DNA from: Sepiola atlantica
Taxonomy: Eukaryota; Mollusca; Cephalopoda; Sepiida; Sepiolidae
NCBI GenBank assembly: GCA_963556195.1
Contig: OY744544.1
Location: forward strand, 49,464,325 to 49,528,324
Length of the DNA stretch: 64,000 nt
Direction of reading: 5' to 3'
Positions 60,801-64,000 of this stretch are shown piece by piece (within the stretch, counting starts at the first letter, position 1; every line of letters begins with the position of its first letter). A model generated the notes under the pieces. That model was given only the letters and a program-made list of their open reading frames with translations. It did no database searches and was not told the origin of the DNA. Made by a program: the position numbers and the translations under genes.

Positions 60801-62436
60801 TATCGTTGGGTCACCACTTTTTATTGCTTGGTCACTACTTTTATTTTTGGGTCACTACGTTTTATTGTTGGGTCACTACGTTTTATTGTTTGGGCACTAC
60901 GTTTTGTGGTTAGGTCACTACGTTTTATTGTTGGCTCACCACTTTTTATTGTTTAATCACTATGTTTTATCTTTGGTTCACCACTTTTTATTGCTGGGTA
61001 ACTACTTTTCTCGTTGGGTCACCAATTTTAATGGTTGGGTCACTACGTTTTATTGTGTTGTCACTACGTTTTATTGCTGGGTCACGACTTTTTATGGTTG
61101 GTTCACTACGTTTTATGGTTGGGTCACAACGTTTTATTGCTGGGTCACGACTTTTTATTGTTGGGTCACGATTATATTGTTGGGTCACCACTTTTTATTC
61201 TTGGGTCACCAATTTTTGTGGTTGGTCACCACGTTAAAACGCTGGTTGGTACAGTACGTTTTATTGTTGAGTCACAACGTTTTATTGCTGGGTCACCACT
61301 TTTTTTGTTGGGTCACGATGTTATTGTTGGATCACCACTTTTTATTGCTGGGTCACCATTTTTTTGGTTGGGTCACTACGTTTTATTGCTGGGTCACCAC
61401 TTTTTATTGCTTGGTCACTACGTTTTTATGTTGGGTCACCACTTTTTAATGTTGGGTCACCACTTTATTGTTGGGTCACCACTTTTTATTGTTGGGTCAC
61501 CGCTTTTTAATGTTTGGTCACCACGTTTTATGGTTGGGTCACTACGTTTTATGGTTGGGTCACAACTTTTATCGTTGAGTCACCACGTTTTATTGATGGG
61601 TCATTACTTTTTATTGTTGGGTCACTACGTTTTATGGTAGGGTCACTACGTTTTATTGTTGGGTCACTACGTTTTATTGTTGGGTCACCACTTTATTGTT
61701 GGGTCACCACTTTTTATTGTTGGGTCACCGCTTTTTAATGTTTGGTCACCACGTTTTATTGCTGGGTCACTACGTTTTATTGTTGGGTCACCACTTATTA
61801 TGGTTGGTCACTACGTTTTATGGTTGGGTAACCACCTTTTATTGTTGGGTCACCACTTTTTTGTGTTGGGTCATTACTTTTTATTGCTGGGTCACCACTT
61901 TTGATGGTTGGGTCACTACGTTTTGTTCTTGGGTCACTACGATTCATGGTTAGATCATCACGTTTTATTGTTGGGTCACCACTTTTTATTGTTGGGTCAC
62001 CACTTTATTGTTTGGTCACCACTTTTTATTGTTGGGTCACCCCGTTTTAATGTTGGGTAACCACGTTTTAATGTTGGGCCACCTCTTTTTATTGTTGAGT
62101 CACCACTTTTTATGGTTGGGTCACTACGTTTTATTGTTGGGTCACTACTTTTTATGGTTGGGTCCCCAATTTTTATGGTTGGCTCACTACGTTTTTATTG
62201 TTGGGTCACTACGTTTTATGGTTAGGTCACTACGTTTTATTGTTGGGTCACCACGTTTATTGTTGGGTCACCACTTTGTATGGTTGGGTCACTACGGTTT
62301 ATGGTTGGGTCACTACGTTTTATGGTTAGGTCACTACGTTTTATTGTTGGATCACCACTTTTTATGGTTGAGTCACTACGTTTTATGGTTAAGTCACTAC
62401 GTTTTATTGTTGGGTCACTACTTTTTATTGTTTAAT

Positions 62437-62938
62437 CATATTAAATAACGTCGACATAAGTAAAGTAAGAAGACAAATAATTATGCTCCACCAATGTTTT
62501 CATTAATATTTGTATACATATTAAATAACGTCGACACAAGTAAAGAAAGAAGAGAAATTATTATGCTTTGCCATTGGTGTCACTTATAGTTGTATACATG
62601 TTTAATTACATGTCAATAAGTAAAGTAAGAAGAGAAATAATTATGCTCCGCCATTGTTTTGACTAATATTTGTATACATGTTAAATAATGTCTCAATAAG
62701 TAAAGTAAGAACAGAAATAATTATGCTCCGCCATTGTTTTCACTAATATTTGTATACATGTTAAATAACGTCTCAATAAGTAAGAAGAGAAATAATTATG
62801 CTCCCCCACTGTTTCACTAATATTGTTATACATATTAAATAACGTCTCAATAAGAATAGTAAGAAGAGAAATAATTATGCTCCGCCATTGTTTTCACTAA
62901 TATTTGTATACATATTAAATAACGTCTCAATAAGTAAA
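62437..62938 (+). repeat. 80-bp tandem repeat, about six units
   Basis: CATATTAAATAACGTC or CATGTTAAATAATGTC recurs at 62437, 62517, 62597, 62677, 62757, 62831 and 62911. Units contain AATAATTATGCTCCGCCA and CACTAATATTTGTATA. One unit is 74 bp. Confidence 0.85.
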
Positions 62939-63150
62939 GTGCTTCTAAAGTATAACGGTCCCTTGAAATATTGGTGCTTCTAAAGTATAAATGTCCCCAG
63001 GAATATTGGTGCTTCTAAAGTTTAACGGTCGACAGGAATGTTGGTGCTTCTAAAGTATAAGTCCCTAAAAATATAGGTGCTTCTAAAGTTTGACGCCCCC
63101 CAGGAATGTTGGTGCTTTTAAAGTATAACGGTCCCTAGAAATATTGGTGT
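62939..63150 (+). repeat. 35-bp tandem repeat, six units
   Basis: GTGCTTCTAAAGTATAACGG recurs at 62939, 62974, 63009, 63044, 63077 and 63112, and each unit ends in GAATATTG or similar. Unrelated to the 35-bp repeat of the Helitron units. Confidence 0.85.
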
Positions 63151-64000
63151 TCTAGGCCAATTTTTTTTTCTTTTTTTGAACTTAAAATATTTCTCAGTGT
63201 TATGGGTGAGTGAAAAATGAGTTAGGATGAGGGGCTGGAGAGATTGAGGGGTCAGGGAAAATTTTAGGGGCCAGGCCGAACATTTTAGGGGTCAGGCCTA
63301 ATTTTTTTCTTTGTTTTTTGTTTTGAACTCAAAATATTTCTCAGGGTTGGGGAGAGTGAAAACTTAGTGGGGATGGGGAGATGGAGAGATTGAAGGGTCG
63401 GGAAAATTTTAGGGGTCAGGCCGAACTTTTTAGGGGTCAGGCCAAATTTTGTTTTTTTTGTTCCGAAGTCAAAATATTTCTCAGGGTTGGGGGAGAGTAA
63501 AAGATTAGGGGGCTGGAAAGATTGAGGGGTCGGGGAAAATTTTAGGGGTCAGGCCGAACTTTTTAGGGGTCAGGTCAAATTTTTTGTTTTTTTTTGTTTC
63601 GAAGTCAAAATATTTCTCAGGGTTGGGGGAGAGTGAAAAATTAGGGGGCTAGAGAGATTGAGGGGTCGGGGAAAATTTTAGGGGTCAGACCGAACTTTTT
63701 AGGGGTCAGGTCAAATTTTTTTTTTTTTTTTTTGTTTTGAACTCAAAATATTTCTCAGAGATGTGGGAGAGTGAAAAATTAGGAGGCTGGAGAGATTGAA
63801 GGGTCGGGGAAAATTTTAGTGGTCAGACCGAACTTTTTAGGGGTCAGGTCAAATTTTTTTTTGTTTTTTTGTTTTGAACTCAAAATATTTCTCAGGGTTG
63901 GGGGAGAGTTAAAAATTAGTTGGGATGGGGGCTTGGAGAGAATGAGAGGTCGGGGTAAATTTTAGGGGTCAGGCCAAACTTTTTAGAGGTCAAGCCAAAT
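63151..64000 (+). repeat. 136-147 bp tandem repeat, about six units, running off the window
   Basis: The anchor CTCAGGGTTGGG or a variant lies at 63193, 63340, 63480, 63616, 63754 and 63891. Units hold AACTCAAAATATTTCTCAG, AGAGATTGAGGGGTCGGG, two or three AGGGGTCAGGC steps and a T run of 8-18. No gene seen. Confidence 0.85.

Larger units (their letters stand above)
46945..62436 (+). repeat. 21-bp satellite array, about 15.5 kb
   Basis: Several hundred monomers of 18 fairly constant bases, GGTCACYACKTTTTATKG, plus a 3-base linker (TTG, TTA, TTT or CTG). Two main variants alternate: CACTACGTTTTAT and CACCACTTTTTAT. The length is a multiple of three and the monomer lacks stops in all three plus frames and one minus frame. 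That gives overlapping 7-residue-repeat frames (LGHYVLL, GSLRFIV, WVTTFYC; minus KRSDPTI) of up to 343 codons at 54064-55095. Frame-shifting monomers of 19, 20 or 22 bp, equal quality of all frames and no start context argue against any protein. Confidence 0.95.

Noticed and set aside
46945..62436. CRISPR-like array
   Set aside because: Repeats are contiguous 21-bp monomers without spacers, in eukaryotic repeat DNA with no cas genes.

Overview
The window reads as non-coding, repeat-dominated nuclear DNA of a eukaryote, most likely an invertebrate animal. The reasons are AT-rich sequence full of micro- and minisatellites, an animal-type Helitron (rolling-circle DNA transposon) with TC/CTAG ends, and repeats headed by the 5' end of spliceosomal U2 snRNA in the CAAAGTG form, which I recall as typical of invertebrates. 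I cannot name the species. There is no bacterial gene structure and no convincing host protein-coding gene.

Region 1 (1-44357) holds three head-to-tail copies of a 14-15 kb Helitron-derived unit. Unit A (1-14518) loses roughly its first 370 bases to the window edge. Unit B is 14519-29944 and unit C is 30084-44357. A fourth 5' terminus (unit D) starts at 44358, directly against the CTAG of unit C. Each unit has, in order: a 5' terminus with a (TATG)n run; a minisatellite of about 240-260 bp units; an AT-rich spacer; one Rep (HUH endonuclease) exon; and two successive copies (S1, S2) of a 5-6 kb segment. Each segment carries an array of U2-headed repeats of about 341 bp, a possible downstream exon (missing from C-S1), several degenerate short repeats and, in S2, the Helitron 3' hairpin and CTAG. 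The Rep exon keeps the HUH motif and the Tyr motif. No Rep motif 1 and no Pif1-type helicase was found, so the units look non-autonomous or decayed. Unit B's Rep exon is frameshifted.

Region 2 (44358-46944) is a mosaic: the unit D terminus, a GT/G run, a 50-53 bp GC-rich minisatellite that appears to be an expanded piece of the U2-headed repeat, a short U2 5' fragment on the minus strand, a nearly full U2-headed element on the plus strand, and a 319-bp-spaced direct duplication.

Region 3 (46945-62436) is a 15.5 kb satellite of 21-bp monomers. Because 21 is a multiple of three and the monomer lacks stops in four of six frames, it produces many long open frames that are not genes. It has higher-order structure, about 1.0 kb x3 and 0.85 kb x2. 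Region 4 (62437-64000) steps through three further tandem repeats of 80, 35 and about 138 bp to the window edge.

Shared diagnostic changes (a 48-bp deletion in the S2 of A and B, a 35-bp inversion in both segments of C, a shared S1/S2 junction in A and B) show that A and B are recent duplicates and that C has a separate history. All alignments and repeat counts were made by eye. Near-identical tandem copies of this kind are also where genome assemblies fail, so copy number should be treated as provisional.
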